A stretch of 64,000 bases of DNA, from NCBI GenBank assembly GCA_004297945.1, contig SCRC01000063.1, positions 1 through 64,000 on the forward strand, written 5' to 3'. The notes under the pieces were generated by a model. The model saw nothing but the letters and a program-made list of their open reading frames with translations, was not told the origin of the DNA and did not search any database. Position 1 is the first letter of the stretch. Each line of letters begins with the position of its first letter. Below are positions 10,428-20,446 of the stretch, piece after piece. This DNA comes from Candidimonas sp. (GTDB taxonomy: Bacteria > Pseudomonadota > Gammaproteobacteria > Burkholderiales > Burkholderiaceae_B). The position numbers were made by a program, and so were the translations under genes.

Positions 10428-11236
10428 TCAACGGATCCCCGCCCGCATGAACGATTGGACGAATTGGCGCTGGAACAGCAGGAACGCAATCAGCAACGGT
10501 GCTGCGCTAAGCAGGGTTGCCGCTGTGATGATAGACCAGTCAATGCCTTGATCGGAAGACGCGAACACCTGAAGGCCTACCGTACCGTTATGGGTCGCGT
10601 GTTTACCGATTTGGTAATGATCAAGGGCCACAAAAAATTGTTCCAGTGATAACTGATCGACACCAGTCCATAGGCGATATAAACGGGCTTTGCCAGCGGC
10701 ACGTACACACGCATCAGGATCTGCCAACGATTGGCTCCTTCGATACGCGCCGCGTCTTCCAGTTCGCGCGGGATGGTCTTGAATGTCTGCCTTAGCAGGA
10801 AAATGCCAAACGCTGAAGCAAAGTAGGGCAAGCCGATGGCAAAAATGGTGTCGTTCACACCCAGCCAGGTCATCGTGCGGTAGTTCTCGACGATCAACAC
10901 GTCGGGCATGATCATGAGCTGCAGCAACACCAGCATGAACATGACATCCCGCCCCTTGAATTCGAAGCGCGCAAAGGCGTAGGCTGCCATGGTGGACAAT
11001 ATGAACTGAGCTACCAGCACCATTGTGACCAGCAAGAAGGTGTTCAGGAAATAACGCGCAAACGGCGCGGCGTGCCATGCCGCTGCGAAGTTGGCCAGTG
11101 TCAGCGGTGCGGTCAGGTCGAAATGCGTGGAATAGGCCGACGAGTGAAACGCCGCCCATAGCGTATAGGCCAGTGGCAAGAACCACAGCAGGCCCAGCAG
11201 CCAGGCACCCAGAGTATCGAGCAGGTTCGTTTTCAT
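10428..11236 (-). pseudogene. ugpE: UgpE-type glycerol-3-phosphate/sugar ABC permease, frameshifted near its 3' end
   Basis: Frame 10577-11236 ends ...ITKSVNTRPITVR*; homologous continuation GLQVFASSDQGIDWSIITAATLLSAAPLLIAFLLFQRQFVQSFMRAGIR* lies in another frame; TACCGTACCG tandem duplication at 10578-10587 accounts for the shift. Confidence 0.85.
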
Positions 11237-12114
11237 TGGTAATGAGTTTTGCGGTCAAGTCTGCGAAAGCTCACCAGCGCCGTCAAGGCCAGGATCGCCA
11301 GCAGGACAACCGTCAGGGTAGCCGCGTACGAGGTGTCCCAGAATCGGAAGCCGACCTGGTAAATGTAGAAAAGCAGCAAGGTGCTGGCGTTGTCCGGGCC
11401 GCCGTTGGTCATGACGACAATCTGGTCGACCACGCGAAACGCGTTGATCAGAGCGTTGATCAGCACGAATACGGTAGTGGGCATCAGCAAAGGCAGCAGA
11501 ACGCGCCAGAAATACTGCCAGCGCGAGGCTCCTTCGAGTAGCGCCGCTTCGCGCACCGAGGGCGAGATCTGCTGTAGTGCGGCGAGATAAAAAATCATGA
11601 AAAACCCGGCTTCCTTCCAGACGGTGACCGCCATCACCGCCGGCAACGCGGTCGAGCGCGAACCCAGCCAGTTTATGTAAGGCAAGCCCAGCAAATGCCC
11701 GAGCTGTGCCAGTAGACCATACTGCGGGGTGTAGAAAAACAGCCATATATTGGCCACGGCAATCATGGGTAAAACGGTAGGCGTGAAATAGGCCATACGC
11801 AAGAATCCACGGCCGGTCAACTTGCGATTGACCCAAAGCGCCATGACGAGCGCAATCACGATCGAAACGGGGATGGTGCCCAGCGCAAAATACAGGTTGT
11901 TCCACAGCGCTTGCCAAAACACCGGGTCGTTGATCATGGCGTTGTAATTGCTCAAGCCCACAAAATGCGACGGCCGAGTGCCCCTCGGCGTAGAAAAAAA
12001 ACTATGCCACAGGGTAGACAAGGCCGGGTAATGCGTAAAAGCGATAAGCAGCACCATGGCTGGCAGCAATAGCAGCCAGCCATAGACGGCATTTAACGAA
12101 GTGCTGCGGCTCAT
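11233..12114 (-). CDS. ugpA: UgpA-type ABC transporter permease
   Basis: 293 aa, MalF/UgpA-like permease; EAALLEGASRWQYFWRVLLPLLMPTTVF EAA loop; 4-bp overlap with ugpE. Confidence 0.9.
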   Translation of the reverse strand: MSRSTSLNAVYGWLLLLPAMVLLIAFTHYPALSTLWHSFFSTPRGTRPSHFVGLSNYNAMINDPVFWQALWNNLYFALGTIPVSIVIALVMALWVNRKLTGRGFLRMAYFTPTVLPMIAVANIWLFFYTPQYGLLAQLGHLLGLPYINWLGSRSTALPAVMAVTVWKEAGFFMIFYLAALQQISPSVREAALLEGASRWQYFWRVLLPLLMPTTVFVLINALINAFRVVDQIVVMTNGGPDNASTLLLFYIYQVGFRFWDTSYAATLTVVLLAILALTALVSFRRLDRKTHYQ

Positions 12115-12120
12115 GCTGCT

Positions 12121-13416
12121 TTATTTATATGAGCGCAATATGAGGTCAGCGGCATGTTGTGCGTCTTCCATGGCCTGCTTGGGCGTTTTGGCATTGGTGA
12201 CCACCGCTTGTAGATTGTCATTAAGAAGCTTGGTGACGCGCTGGTTTTCGTGCGTGGAGAATTCGGCAACGCTCACTGCAAGCTGATCACGAGCAACCAG
12301 TGCCTGGGGCACTTTTTTGACGTAGGCCTCCATTTTTTCTGTTTTCCAGGCTGGCTTTGTCACTGCGATGTAGCCTGTGTCGATGCTCCATTGCGCTGCG
12401 TTTTCGGGGCTCGTCATCCATTTGGCGAACTTGAATGCGGCCTGTTGCTGCTCGGGAGTGCTGTCCTTGAAAATATAGAAATTGCCGCCGCCGGTGGGGC
12501 TGCCCCCTTGTTGAGCCTTGGGCATGGGCGCTACGCCGAAATCGAATTTCGCGTTTTTGCGTACATTGGTCAAATTGCCGGTAGTCGTCCACATGATGGC
12601 AGTTTTGCCAACGAGGAAGTCTTTGGGCGTGGTGCCCCAGTCTATCGTGCCGGTGGGCATGACCTTGTACTTGTAGGCCAGATCGCGCCAGAACTGCAGC
12701 GCCTGGATCACGGCCGGCTTGTCGAAATAGACCTCGTTGCCCGCCGAGTTCATGAGTATGGCTTTATTGGGGGTGGTAAGCGCCTGGAACATCCAGTACG
12801 CATAGGCCCCGCCTGAAGGGATCTCGAGCCCCCATTGCGTCACCTGGCCGTCGGCATTGTGTTTGGTCAGTTTTTTGGCATCGGCTACCAGTTCGTCCCA
12901 GGTGCCGGGCGGATGGTTGGGATCCAGGCCCGCTTGCTTGAACATGTCCTTGTTGTAATACATGACAATGGTGGAGCGCTGGAAAGGAATCCCCCAGGTT
13001 TTACCGCCGGTGCGGCTGTTTTGCATGAATGCGTCGTAGAAACTTCCCATCCATTTTTTGTCGGCGTCGGTCTTGATGAAAGAGTCCATGGGAACAATCG
13101 CATCCTGATCGATCAGCGTGAACATGTCGGTAGACAGTAAGACCGCCACCTGCGGCGGGTTTCCGCCCTTTTGTGCCGTCAGGGCCTTGGCCACGGCATC
13201 CTGATAGGAGCCAGCATAAATCGCCTTGATCTTGATGTCGGGATTGGCTTTTTCAAAGCGCGCAACGTCATTGTCGACGATCTTGGTGATCGGGCCGCCC
13301 ACGGCGACGGGGTAATAAAATTCGAGATTCACTGGTTTGGCTTCAGACCAGACCGGGAGCGTGCCCAGTGCGCTTGCCATACCGAAGGCCAGAGCTTTCA
13401 GAACGATGCGTCGCAT
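12121..13416 (-). CDS. ugpB: UgpB-type ABC substrate-binding protein
   Basis: Signal peptide; VNLEFYYPVAVGGPITKIVDNDVARFEKANPDIKIKAIYAGSYQDAVAKALTA typical of UgpB. Confidence 0.92.
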   Translation of the reverse strand: MRRIVLKALAFGMASALGTLPVWSEAKPVNLEFYYPVAVGGPITKIVDNDVARFEKANPDIKIKAIYAGSYQDAVAKALTAQKGGNPPQVAVLLSTDMFTLIDQDAIVPMDSFIKTDADKKWMGSFYDAFMQNSRTGGKTWGIPFQRSTIVMYYNKDMFKQAGLDPNHPPGTWDELVADAKKLTKHNADGQVTQWGLEIPSGGAYAYWMFQALTTPNKAILMNSAGNEVYFDKPAVIQALQFWRDLAYKYKVMPTGTIDWGTTPKDFLVGKTAIMWTTTGNLTNVRKNAKFDFGVAPMPKAQQGGSPTGGGNFYIFKDSTPEQQQAAFKFAKWMTSPENAAQWSIDTGYIAVTKPAWKTEKMEAYVKKVPQALVARDQLAVSVAEFSTHENQRVTKLLNDNLQAVVTNAKTPKQAMEDAQHAADLILRSYK

Positions 13417-13436
13417 AATAGTGTCCTTGTAAAAAA

Positions 13437-14489
13437 TTATGAGCCAGCCACAATGGCCTGACCCGAAGCGTCAAAGAAGTGCTGCTGTTGCGGGCGCCAA
13501 GATAGCTTGAGCGCTTCTGTCGGTTGAACCCGTAGATGCCCGGCCACCCGAACGGCGACGCCTGTGTTGGCGCCTATCGTGCACACGACAATACTGTCCG
13601 CACCGAAATACTCCACCCCCTCGACGGTGGCGCCGATGTCGCCGCCAGGGTCAATCGAAATATGTTCGGGGCGAATTCCCAGTTTGCGCGCGCGGACTCC
13701 GTGCGGCGCGGCAATTGGGGTGTTGCATCCAGCGATTCGCTGCCCCTCAGCGTCCAGAAGCAACAAGTTCATGGGTGGCGTGCCGATGAAGCGCGCCGCG
13801 AATTCGGTGCGCGGATGAGCGTACAACTGTTCGGGAGTATCGTGCTGTTCGATCTGTCCGTGCTGTAGTAATACGACGTGGTCAGCCATGCTCATGGCCT
13901 CGGTCTGGTCATGTGTGACGTAGACCATCGTAATGCCCAGGTTTTGCTGCAGTGTGCGAATTTCGCGGCGCATCTCGTGGCGCAGCTGAGCATCGAGGTT
14001 CGACAAGGGCTCGTCCATCAGGCAGACAGGCGCTTCGGAGATGACGGCACGCCCAAGAGCGACACGCTGTTGCTGTCCGCCCGATAATTGGGAAGGCTTG
14101 CGATCGAGCAGTGGCGCCAGACCCAGCAGGTCGGCCACGCGCTGCAAGCGGCGGCTGAAGTCGCGCGAAGGTTCTTTTCGAACCCTCAGCCCGAAAAGAA
14201 TATTTTCCCGCACGGACAGATGCGGGAACAGGGCATAAGACTGAAACACCATTGAAATCTTGCGTTTCGACGGCGGCAGGTTTGTTACGTCGCGCGCGCC
14301 GATGCGGATGCGTCCGGCACTGGGGTCGTCCAGCCCGGCGATCATTCGAAGCGTGGTCGATTTGCCGCAGCCCGAGGGGCCGAGCAATACTGTGAACGTA
14401 GCCGCTTGCACCGTAAAGCTCACGTCGTTGACTGCAGCAGGTGCATCGCCGTATTGTTTGCTGACACGATCCAGAACGATGGAAGACAT
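13437..14489 (-). CDS. ugpC: UgpC-type ABC ATPase
   Basis: Walker A GPSGCGKST, LSGGQQQRVALGRA signature, C-terminal TOBE region. Confidence 0.9.
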   Translation of the reverse strand: MSSIVLDRVSKQYGDAPAAVNDVSFTVQAATFTVLLGPSGCGKSTTLRMIAGLDDPSAGRIRIGARDVTNLPPSKRKISMVFQSYALFPHLSVRENILFGLRVRKEPSRDFSRRLQRVADLLGLAPLLDRKPSQLSGGQQQRVALGRAVISEAPVCLMDEPLSNLDAQLRHEMRREIRTLQQNLGITMVYVTHDQTEAMSMADHVVLLQHGQIEQHDTPEQLYAHPRTEFAARFIGTPPMNLLLLDAEGQRIAGCNTPIAAPHGVRARKLGIRPEHISIDPGGDIGATVEGVEYFGADSIVVCTIGANTGVAVRVAGHLRVQPTEALKLSWRPQQQHFFDASGQAIVAGS

Positions 14490-14713
14490 GGGCGATTTAA
14501 TTATTCCAGGGTCGTTGGGCGCGGCTTAAAACAGTGCACTGTCGCCGTCCCTTGTCCGCACCCTATTCCAGGGTCGGTAATGAATCGATTTTAAGCATTT
14601 ACCATGACGTGCATGTGACAGTGTTTACCCTAGGGATGGCTGGGCCGGCGGTGATATTTTCAGGCGATAGCAATGATTCCCGAGCGTGCCGGTTTTTTTG
14701 CGCAGGTAAAAAA

Positions 14714-14740
14714 ATGGCACCCACAAGGGGTGCCGCTACC
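14714..14740. repeat. REP-like single arm
   Basis: ATGGCACCCACAAGGGGTGCCGCTACC. Confidence 0.8.
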
Positions 14741-14759
14741 ACACGCAAATCCGTTATCC

Positions 14760-16457
14760 TTACGCCATCAATGCCTCGGCGGGCTGCTGGACGCTTGCCA
14801 TGTGGCGATTAACCGCCACCAGAATGGCCAGGAACGACGATGTCACGATATCGCGGTGGATGCCTACCCCGAAACCCGTGGGTGAGTCGCCGACGCGCAA
14901 TTCCACGTAAGACGCGGCGCGTGTGTCGGTGCCGGTTCCGATGGCGTGCTCGTGATAATCCATGATGCGTATGGGCAGGCCCAGCGCATTGACAAAGGCC
15001 GCGATGGCGCCGTCTCCTTTGCCCGACAAATGGTGTACTTCGCCATGGTCTTCGATCTCGGCATCAATGGCGAACTGATGACCGCTGCCGGCAGTCGGGT
15101 CGCCCGTGATGCGGTGGCGGATCAGCTTCAAGGGTTGTTCCTGCTCCAGATATTCCTTGCTGAAAATATCGTAGACGGCCGCAGCGGTGACTTCGGCGCC
15201 GGTCTGGTCGGTTACGCGCTGGATGGCACGGCTGAATTCGATTTGCAGGCGGCGCGGCAAAGCCAGGCCGTGTTCGTGCTCGAGCAGGTACGATACCCCG
15301 CCCTTGCCCGACTGGCTATTGACCCGTATGACGGCATCGTAGCTGCGGCCCAGGTCGGCCGGATCGATAGGCAGATAGGGGACTTCCCACAGCGTGTCGG
15401 CTTCCTGGCACGCGAAGCCCTTTTTGATGGCGTCCTGATGAGAACCCGAGAACGCGGTGAACACCAGATCTCCGGCATAAGGATGACGCGGATGAACCGG
15501 CAACTGATTGCAATATTCGACGCAGCGGCGCACTTCGTCGATGTCCGAGAAATCCAGCCCCGGGTGTATGCCTTGTGTATACAGATTCAGTGCGAGCGTA
15601 ACCAGGTCAACGTTGCCGGTGCGCTCGCCGTTGCCGAACAGACAGCCTTCGATGCGGTCGGCGCCGGCCATTACCGCAAACTCTGCCGCCGCCACGGCCG
15701 TGCCGCGGTCGTTATGGGGGTGCACGCTCAAAACGATGCAGTCGCGCTGTTTCAGATTTTTATGCATCCATTCGATCTGGTCGGCGAACAGATTGGGCGT
15801 GGTGGCCTCGATCGTGGCGGGCAGATTGAAAATGATTTTCGATTCAGGAGTAGGTTGCCAAGCCTGGGCAACGGCGTTGCACACTTCAAGCGCGAACTCG
15901 GGCTCGGTCGTGCTGAACACTTCGGGCGAATATTCGTAGCGCCAGCGGGTTTCCGGGTGTTGCGCCGTGCATTCCCTGACCAGGCGAGTTCCGGAGAGGG
16001 CGATTTCCTTGACCTCGTCGCGGCTCATGTTAAAGACAATCTTGCGAAATGCCGGCGCGCAGGCGTTATACAAATGGACAATGGCCTGTTTGGCGCCGGC
16101 AGCCGATTCGACAGTGCGGCGGATCAGATCGTCACGCGACTGGGTCAGGACAATGATCGTCACGTCGTCGGGGATGCGCTTTTCGTCGACCAGCTTGCGC
16201 ACAAAATCAAAATCGGTTTGCGAGGCCGACGGAAACCCGACTTCGATTTCCTTGAAGCCGATTTTCAACAGCTGTTCGAAGAAACGCAGCTTGCGCTCCA
16301 CGCTCATGGGTTCGATCAGGGACTGATTGCCGTCGCGCAGATCAGTGCTCATCCAGATGGGCGGATGGGTAATGCGTTTGCTGGGCCAGGTTCGCTCGGA
16401 AAATTCGTGGGCGAACGGATGGAATGGACGATATCGGTCTGAGGGGGTGGAGAGCAT
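14760..16457 (-). CDS. leuA: 2-isopropylmalate synthase (long form)
   Basis: 565 aa; [53 protein letters not shown]. Confidence 0.96.
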   Translation of the reverse strand: MLSTPSDRYRPFHPFAHEFSERTWPSKRITHPPIWMSTDLRDGNQSLIEPMSVERKLRFFEQLLKIGFKEIEVGFPSASQTDFDFVRKLVDEKRIPDDVTIIVLTQSRDDLIRRTVESAAGAKQAIVHLYNACAPAFRKIVFNMSRDEVKEIALSGTRLVRECTAQHPETRWRYEYSPEVFSTTEPEFALEVCNAVAQAWQPTPESKIIFNLPATIEATTPNLFADQIEWMHKNLKQRDCIVLSVHPHNDRGTAVAAAEFAVMAGADRIEGCLFGNGERTGNVDLVTLALNLYTQGIHPGLDFSDIDEVRRCVEYCNQLPVHPRHPYAGDLVFTAFSGSHQDAIKKGFACQEADTLWEVPYLPIDPADLGRSYDAVIRVNSQSGKGGVSYLLEHEHGLALPRRLQIEFSRAIQRVTDQTGAEVTAAAVYDIFSKEYLEQEQPLKLIRHRITGDPTAGSGHQFAIDAEIEDHGEVHHLSGKGDGAIAAFVNALGLPIRIMDYHEHAIGTGTDTRAASYVELRVGDSPTGFGVGIHRDIVTSSFLAILVAVNRHMASVQQPAEALMA

Positions 16458-16755
16458 GTTGCACCTAATTTAGCAAAATCTACAAGCCGTGGTCACCGGG
16501 AATTATGAATCTTGGAATTCCGTTGCGCAGGTACGCGCGGATGACGGGGAATAACGTGGCGTGAGGGTTGCCGAACTGCCACAGGACGCTAGGTCCGGCA
16601 ACCGATCAGTAGTAGCAGCGATAGTGCGGCAGGTAGCAGACGAGAATGCGCAACGCCGCCGGCAGCGTTGCTGCGAGCGTAGGCGTTTTGGGGAAAATCG
16701 CGCGATTTCATAGTGCTAGTCGAACATATTTTTACGAAAATTGCAAGTTCCGCGC

Positions 16756-17301
16756 TTAAGAGTCGGCCGCCGGCTGAGTCTCCAAAGCCTGGGCGTGTTC
16801 GCGCGCCAGGCTGATTTTTGCGGCACGCCGTGCTCGCAATTCGTGAGATGTGCGTTGCAAATCCCCCACACTGACAGGGTTGCGGCGGTCTACCCAGGCC
16901 CAGCGCAACACTTCCCGGGCGGGTTCCGATAATTGCTTGACGATCTCGCCGAACATTTCACCGCTGACCAGTTTGCCCTGCACCTTTTGTTGACTGCTGC
17001 GAATGAAGCGGTACAGGAAATAGGCAATAATGAGCGTGCATAGCGCCACTACCGCCCACCAGAAGAAAAGGTTGTATTGCTGTAGTATCTCGACGGCTTG
17101 CGGGCCAAATGCGTGCAGCCCCGCATAATCGATGCCATGGCCGAAGTCCATCAGGCGATTAAGCAAGTCGTACCAAACTAGCGCCACCACGGCGATAACA
17201 ACCGTGCAGCTTATTTTCTGCGTGGCCGTCAGCTTGAGCAAAGCGTTGCGCAACACGGTGTCATCGTGGCGGGTCGGTTGTGGCGTCGAATTTTGTTTCA
17301 T
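16756..17301 (-). CDS. Uncharacterised membrane protein with two TM segments
   Basis: MKQNSTPQPTRHDD..., TM segments around CTVVIAVVALVWYDLL and FFWWAVVALCTLIIAYFLY. Confidence 0.6.
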   Translation of the reverse strand: MKQNSTPQPTRHDDTVLRNALLKLTATQKISCTVVIAVVALVWYDLLNRLMDFGHGIDYAGLHAFGPQAVEILQQYNLFFWWAVVALCTLIIAYFLYRFIRSSQQKVQGKLVSGEMFGEIVKQLSEPAREVLRWAWVDRRNPVSVGDLQRTSHELRARRAAKISLAREHAQALETQPAADS

Positions 17302-17320
17302 GCAAAATATTGTACCCAAT

Positions 17321-18712
17321 ATGACAGTGCACCAGTCTTTAGAACTTCGTAACCATCAGCAATTGGCGCTGACTCCGCAGCTGCAGCAATCGATCCGTTT
17401 GCTGCAGCTTTCGGCGCAGGAGCTGGAGCGCGAGATTTCTCAGGCCATAATGGACAATCCCTTGCTTGAGCAAAGGGAAGAGCAAGGCGTTGAACAGCCT
17501 GAGGCCAACGCTGAAGACCCCGATACGCCGCACGATGAATGGCCGGCCTTGCTCTCGCCCAGCCGCAGCGTCGACCCCTACGCCGACTCGGAGCGGCCTG
17601 AAGCCGCTCAGGCCGAACCCCTGGGCCAGCATTTGCTGCGTCAATTGCACCTGACGCGGGCCGGGCCACGCGACCTGGCCTTGATCACGCTGTTGATCGA
17701 AGAGCTGGACGAGAATGGCTACCTGCCGTCCTCCCTGGACGACATTGCACAGTGCCTTCCGTCCGAGCTTGAAGTGGACACCCAGGAGCTTGGGACGGCC
17801 CTGCGCTTGCTGCAATCGTTTGATCCCACGGGCGTTGGGGCGCGATCACTGGCCGAATGCCTGTTGCTGCAGTTGGCTCTCGCTCCGGCGGCGCAACGTT
17901 GTGATCCGCCGATTCTGCAGTGCGCTCGCCAATTGGCAGAGCGCCATCTCGATTTGCTGGCGTCGGGCAACTTGGGCCGGCTGCGCGAGGCGCTCGGATG
18001 TACGCAGGATGTCCTGCGCCAGGCGCACGTTCTGTTGCTAAGTCTTGAGCCGCGGCCGGGGCGCGCATGGGCTGGCTCGCAAGCCGACTATGTGAATCCC
18101 GATGTGCTGGTGCATAAGGCTGGGCGGCGCTGGCTGGCGCGGTTGAACCCAGCGGTACTGCCAAAACTGCGCGTCCATCCGCAATACGAGTATTGGCTAG
18201 GCGAGGCGCCCCGGCGCAGTCCGCTGCATGAGCAATTGCAACAGGCACAGGGTCTGATCAGGAATGTGCATCAACGTTTTGAAACAATTTTGCGCGTTGC
18301 GCAGGCTATTGTTGATCGTCAGCAGGCGTTTTTCGAGCAAGGCGCACACGCCATGCGGCCCTTGCTGCTGCGCGACATTGCCCAGGCGCTCGAAATGCAC
18401 GAATCAACCGTCTCGCGCGCAACCCGGCAGAAGTTTGTGGCCACGCCTTGCGGCGTGCTTGAGTTGAAGTATTTTTTTGGCGCCGCGCTCGATACCGACG
18501 ACGGCCTGGCCACTTCCGCCACAGCAGTGCGCTCGCTGATCGTCAAGCTGGTAGCGGGCGAGTCCCGTAAAAAACCCTTGTCCGACAGCCAGATTGCCGC
18601 CAGCCTGGGCGAGCAGGGCGTGATGATCGCGCGGCGCACTGTGGCCAAATATCGCGAAGCGGCGGGAATTGAATCGGCCTCTTTACGCCGGGCCAGGGCA
18701 ACGCTGGCGTAG
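17321..18712 (+). CDS. rpoN: RNA polymerase sigma-54 factor
   Basis: MTVHQSLELRNHQQLALTPQLQQSIRLLQLSAQELEREI N-terminal region I; C-terminal ARRTVAKYREAAGI RpoN box. Confidence 0.95.
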   Translation: MTVHQSLELRNHQQLALTPQLQQSIRLLQLSAQELEREISQAIMDNPLLEQREEQGVEQPEANAEDPDTPHDEWPALLSPSRSVDPYADSERPEAAQAEPLGQHLLRQLHLTRAGPRDLALITLLIEELDENGYLPSSLDDIAQCLPSELEVDTQELGTALRLLQSFDPTGVGARSLAECLLLQLALAPAAQRCDPPILQCARQLAERHLDLLASGNLGRLREALGCTQDVLRQAHVLLLSLEPRPGRAWAGSQADYVNPDVLVHKAGRRWLARLNPAVLPKLRVHPQYEYWLGEAPRRSPLHEQLQQAQGLIRNVHQRFETILRVAQAIVDRQQAFFEQGAHAMRPLLLRDIAQALEMHESTVSRATRQKFVATPCGVLELKYFFGAALDTDDGLATSATAVRSLIVKLVAGESRKKPLSDSQIAASLGEQGVMIARRTVAKYREAAGIESASLRRARATLA

Positions 18713-18737
18713 TGCGGTGGGTATGGACGGTGAATAA

Positions 18738-18763
18738 TGTAGCGCCACCCCTAGTGGGTGGCA
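18738..18763. repeat. REP-like single arm
   Basis: TGTAGCGCCACCCCTAGTGGGTGGCA. Confidence 0.7.
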
Positions 18764-18813
18764 CAACGACATCGAACAAAAACATCGGCGAGCTTGATTA
18801 TTTTTCGCTACTG

Positions 18814-18832
18814 GATAATAATGGTTCTCATG
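18814..18832. promoter_or_regulatory. Candidate Fur box overlapping the bfd start
   Basis: GATAATAATGGTTCTCATG resembles the GATAATGATWATCATTATC consensus; next to bacterioferritin genes. Confidence 0.4.
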
Positions 18833-19099
18833 TTTATTTGTATCTGCAACGCAATCACCGAGCGCGATGTCCAGGCGGCTGTAGCCGGCGGGGCGGGTAG
18901 CTTGTCCGATCTTCAGGCGCAACTTGGGATCGCGACCGCTTGCGGCTGCTGCGCCGACGCAGCGCTTCAATATCTGCCGGGCGCACGCCATGGCAGCCCG
19001 TTGCAGAGCGAACATGGTCTGGGCACCGGGGCTATGGCGGGCTCGGCCGCCAACGATGCCGCCGCGACGCTGATCGAAACGGTTGCGCGTCGCGCCTGA
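18830..19099 (+). CDS. bfd: Bacterioferritin-associated ferredoxin
   Basis: MFICICNAITERDVQAAV...CGCC Cys pattern (C-x-C ... C-x2-C); start uncertain (18821 or 18830). Confidence 0.85.
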   Translation: MFICICNAITERDVQAAVAGGAGSLSDLQAQLGIATACGCCADAALQYLPGARHGSPLQSEHGLGTGAMAGSAANDAAATLIETVARRA

Positions 19100-19232
19100 G
19101 CTTGCCTTTTGCATTTTCCGTAGTATGTGCCAATAGCACATTGGCGTGGTAGCCTATGGATGATCGACCGTCAGGGTTGATATGGGTTCGCCGATACGGC
19201 GCGAGCCCGGCCTACACATCAGGAGCACGGCA

Positions 19233-19703
19233 ATGAAAGGCGATAAAACCGTCATCCAGCATCTGAACAAGCAGCTCAAAAACGAACTGACCGCCATTAA
19301 CCAGTATTTTCTGCATGCGCGCATGCTGCGCCATTGGGGTTTGAACCGGCTTGGAAAACATGAATATGAGGAATCCGTCGGCGAGATGAAACACGCGGAC
19401 CGGCTGATCGAACGCATCTTCATGCTTGAGGGGTTGCCCAATCTGCAGGATTTACACAAGCTTTCGATTGGCGAGAACGTGCCAGAAATCCTCAAGGCCG
19501 ATCTCTCTCTGGAGTCGGGCGCTCAGGGCACGGTCAAGGAAGCCATGGCGTATTGTGAGTCAGTGCGCGACTTCGTTTCGCGCGATCTGTTCCAGGATAT
19601 TCTCAACGACACCGAGGAACATATTGATTGGCTGGAAACGCAACTAGAGCTGGTCGACAAGGTGGGTGTACAGAACTATCTGCAATCGCAGATGGATGAA
19701 TAG
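19233..19703 (+). CDS. bfr: Bacterioferritin
   Basis: [37 protein letters not shown]...[24 protein letters not shown]. Confidence 0.96.
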   Translation: MKGDKTVIQHLNKQLKNELTAINQYFLHARMLRHWGLNRLGKHEYEESVGEMKHADRLIERIFMLEGLPNLQDLHKLSIGENVPEILKADLSLESGAQGTVKEAMAYCESVRDFVSRDLFQDILNDTEEHIDWLETQLELVDKVGVQNYLQSQMDE

Positions 19704-19748
19704 CGGTTTGACGGCGCCAGGCCACTCAAAAGTCAACCGCTTGGGTCG

Positions 19749-20408
19749 CTAAAAATTTTTGGCCGGGCAGTCGTGCACCTTGCCCCAGGCATTGTTGGGT
19801 TCGCAGTATTTATTGCGCGCCGCCCACGCGCAGCTGGGCCTGTCGAAAAAGCTCAGGGCGCTACAGGCAAGAATTTCCTGCCGCAGGCTCGCCTGCCATG
19901 CGGTATTGGCCGGCCGCACATTCCTGGGTTCGGTTGTGGTGGGTGGCGGGACTCCGGGCGCTTCGATGGGTTGTATAGGCTGCGTGATGGGCGGCCTTTT
20001 CGAATCGCTGGCCGTCATGTCGAGCCCGCTAACGTCGGCAATGCCTACCAGAGCCTGATGGCCGTTGCTGGCTGCAATTTGTTTGGCTTCGTCCATGGTG
20101 ATCGTGGTGGTAGCCAGATCGACGACGCCGTTGGGCAGGAGTTGCACCAACGATTTATCGGGAATCTTCCAGTCTACCGGCGGTATGGGTTCGGTAACGC
20201 TCAATCGGCCGTTGACCTGGGGTTGAGGCGGCTGGGCCACAAACGGCTTGCCGTTGGCGTCAAGCACCGGTACGGCTACCGGCAGCGTTTCGGTGACCGC
20301 CTTGTGCTCAGGCCCGTGGGCGACCAGCCAGTCTCCCAGACGCAGACCGCCCCATGCGGAGGCACCCGCTGCGGCCAGTAGAACAACAATAATGAAGCGC
20401 CAGGACAT
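19749..20408 (-). CDS. Hypothetical periplasmic/membrane-anchored protein
   Basis: 219 aa with N-terminal TM and Pro-rich regions; six Cys near the C-terminus. Confidence 0.6.
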   Translation of the reverse strand: MSWRFIIVVLLAAAGASAWGGLRLGDWLVAHGPEHKAVTETLPVAVPVLDANGKPFVAQPPQPQVNGRLSVTEPIPPVDWKIPDKSLVQLLPNGVVDLATTTITMDEAKQIAASNGHQALVGIADVSGLDMTASDSKRPPITQPIQPIEAPGVPPPTTTEPRNVRPANTAWQASLRQEILACSALSFFDRPSCAWAARNKYCEPNNAWGKVHDCPAKNF

Positions 20409-20446
20409 TCTTACCCTCGGTCTGGAGAATTAAACCTAGTATAAAC

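Noticed and set aside
10428-11258. 276-aa ORF as an independent gene
   Set aside because: Only its last about 50 residues are protein-like; they are the frameshifted tail of ugpE.
14946-16442. 498-aa plus-strand ORF opposite leuA
   Set aside because: Mirror of a strongly conserved leuA in GC-rich sequence; no recognisable domain.
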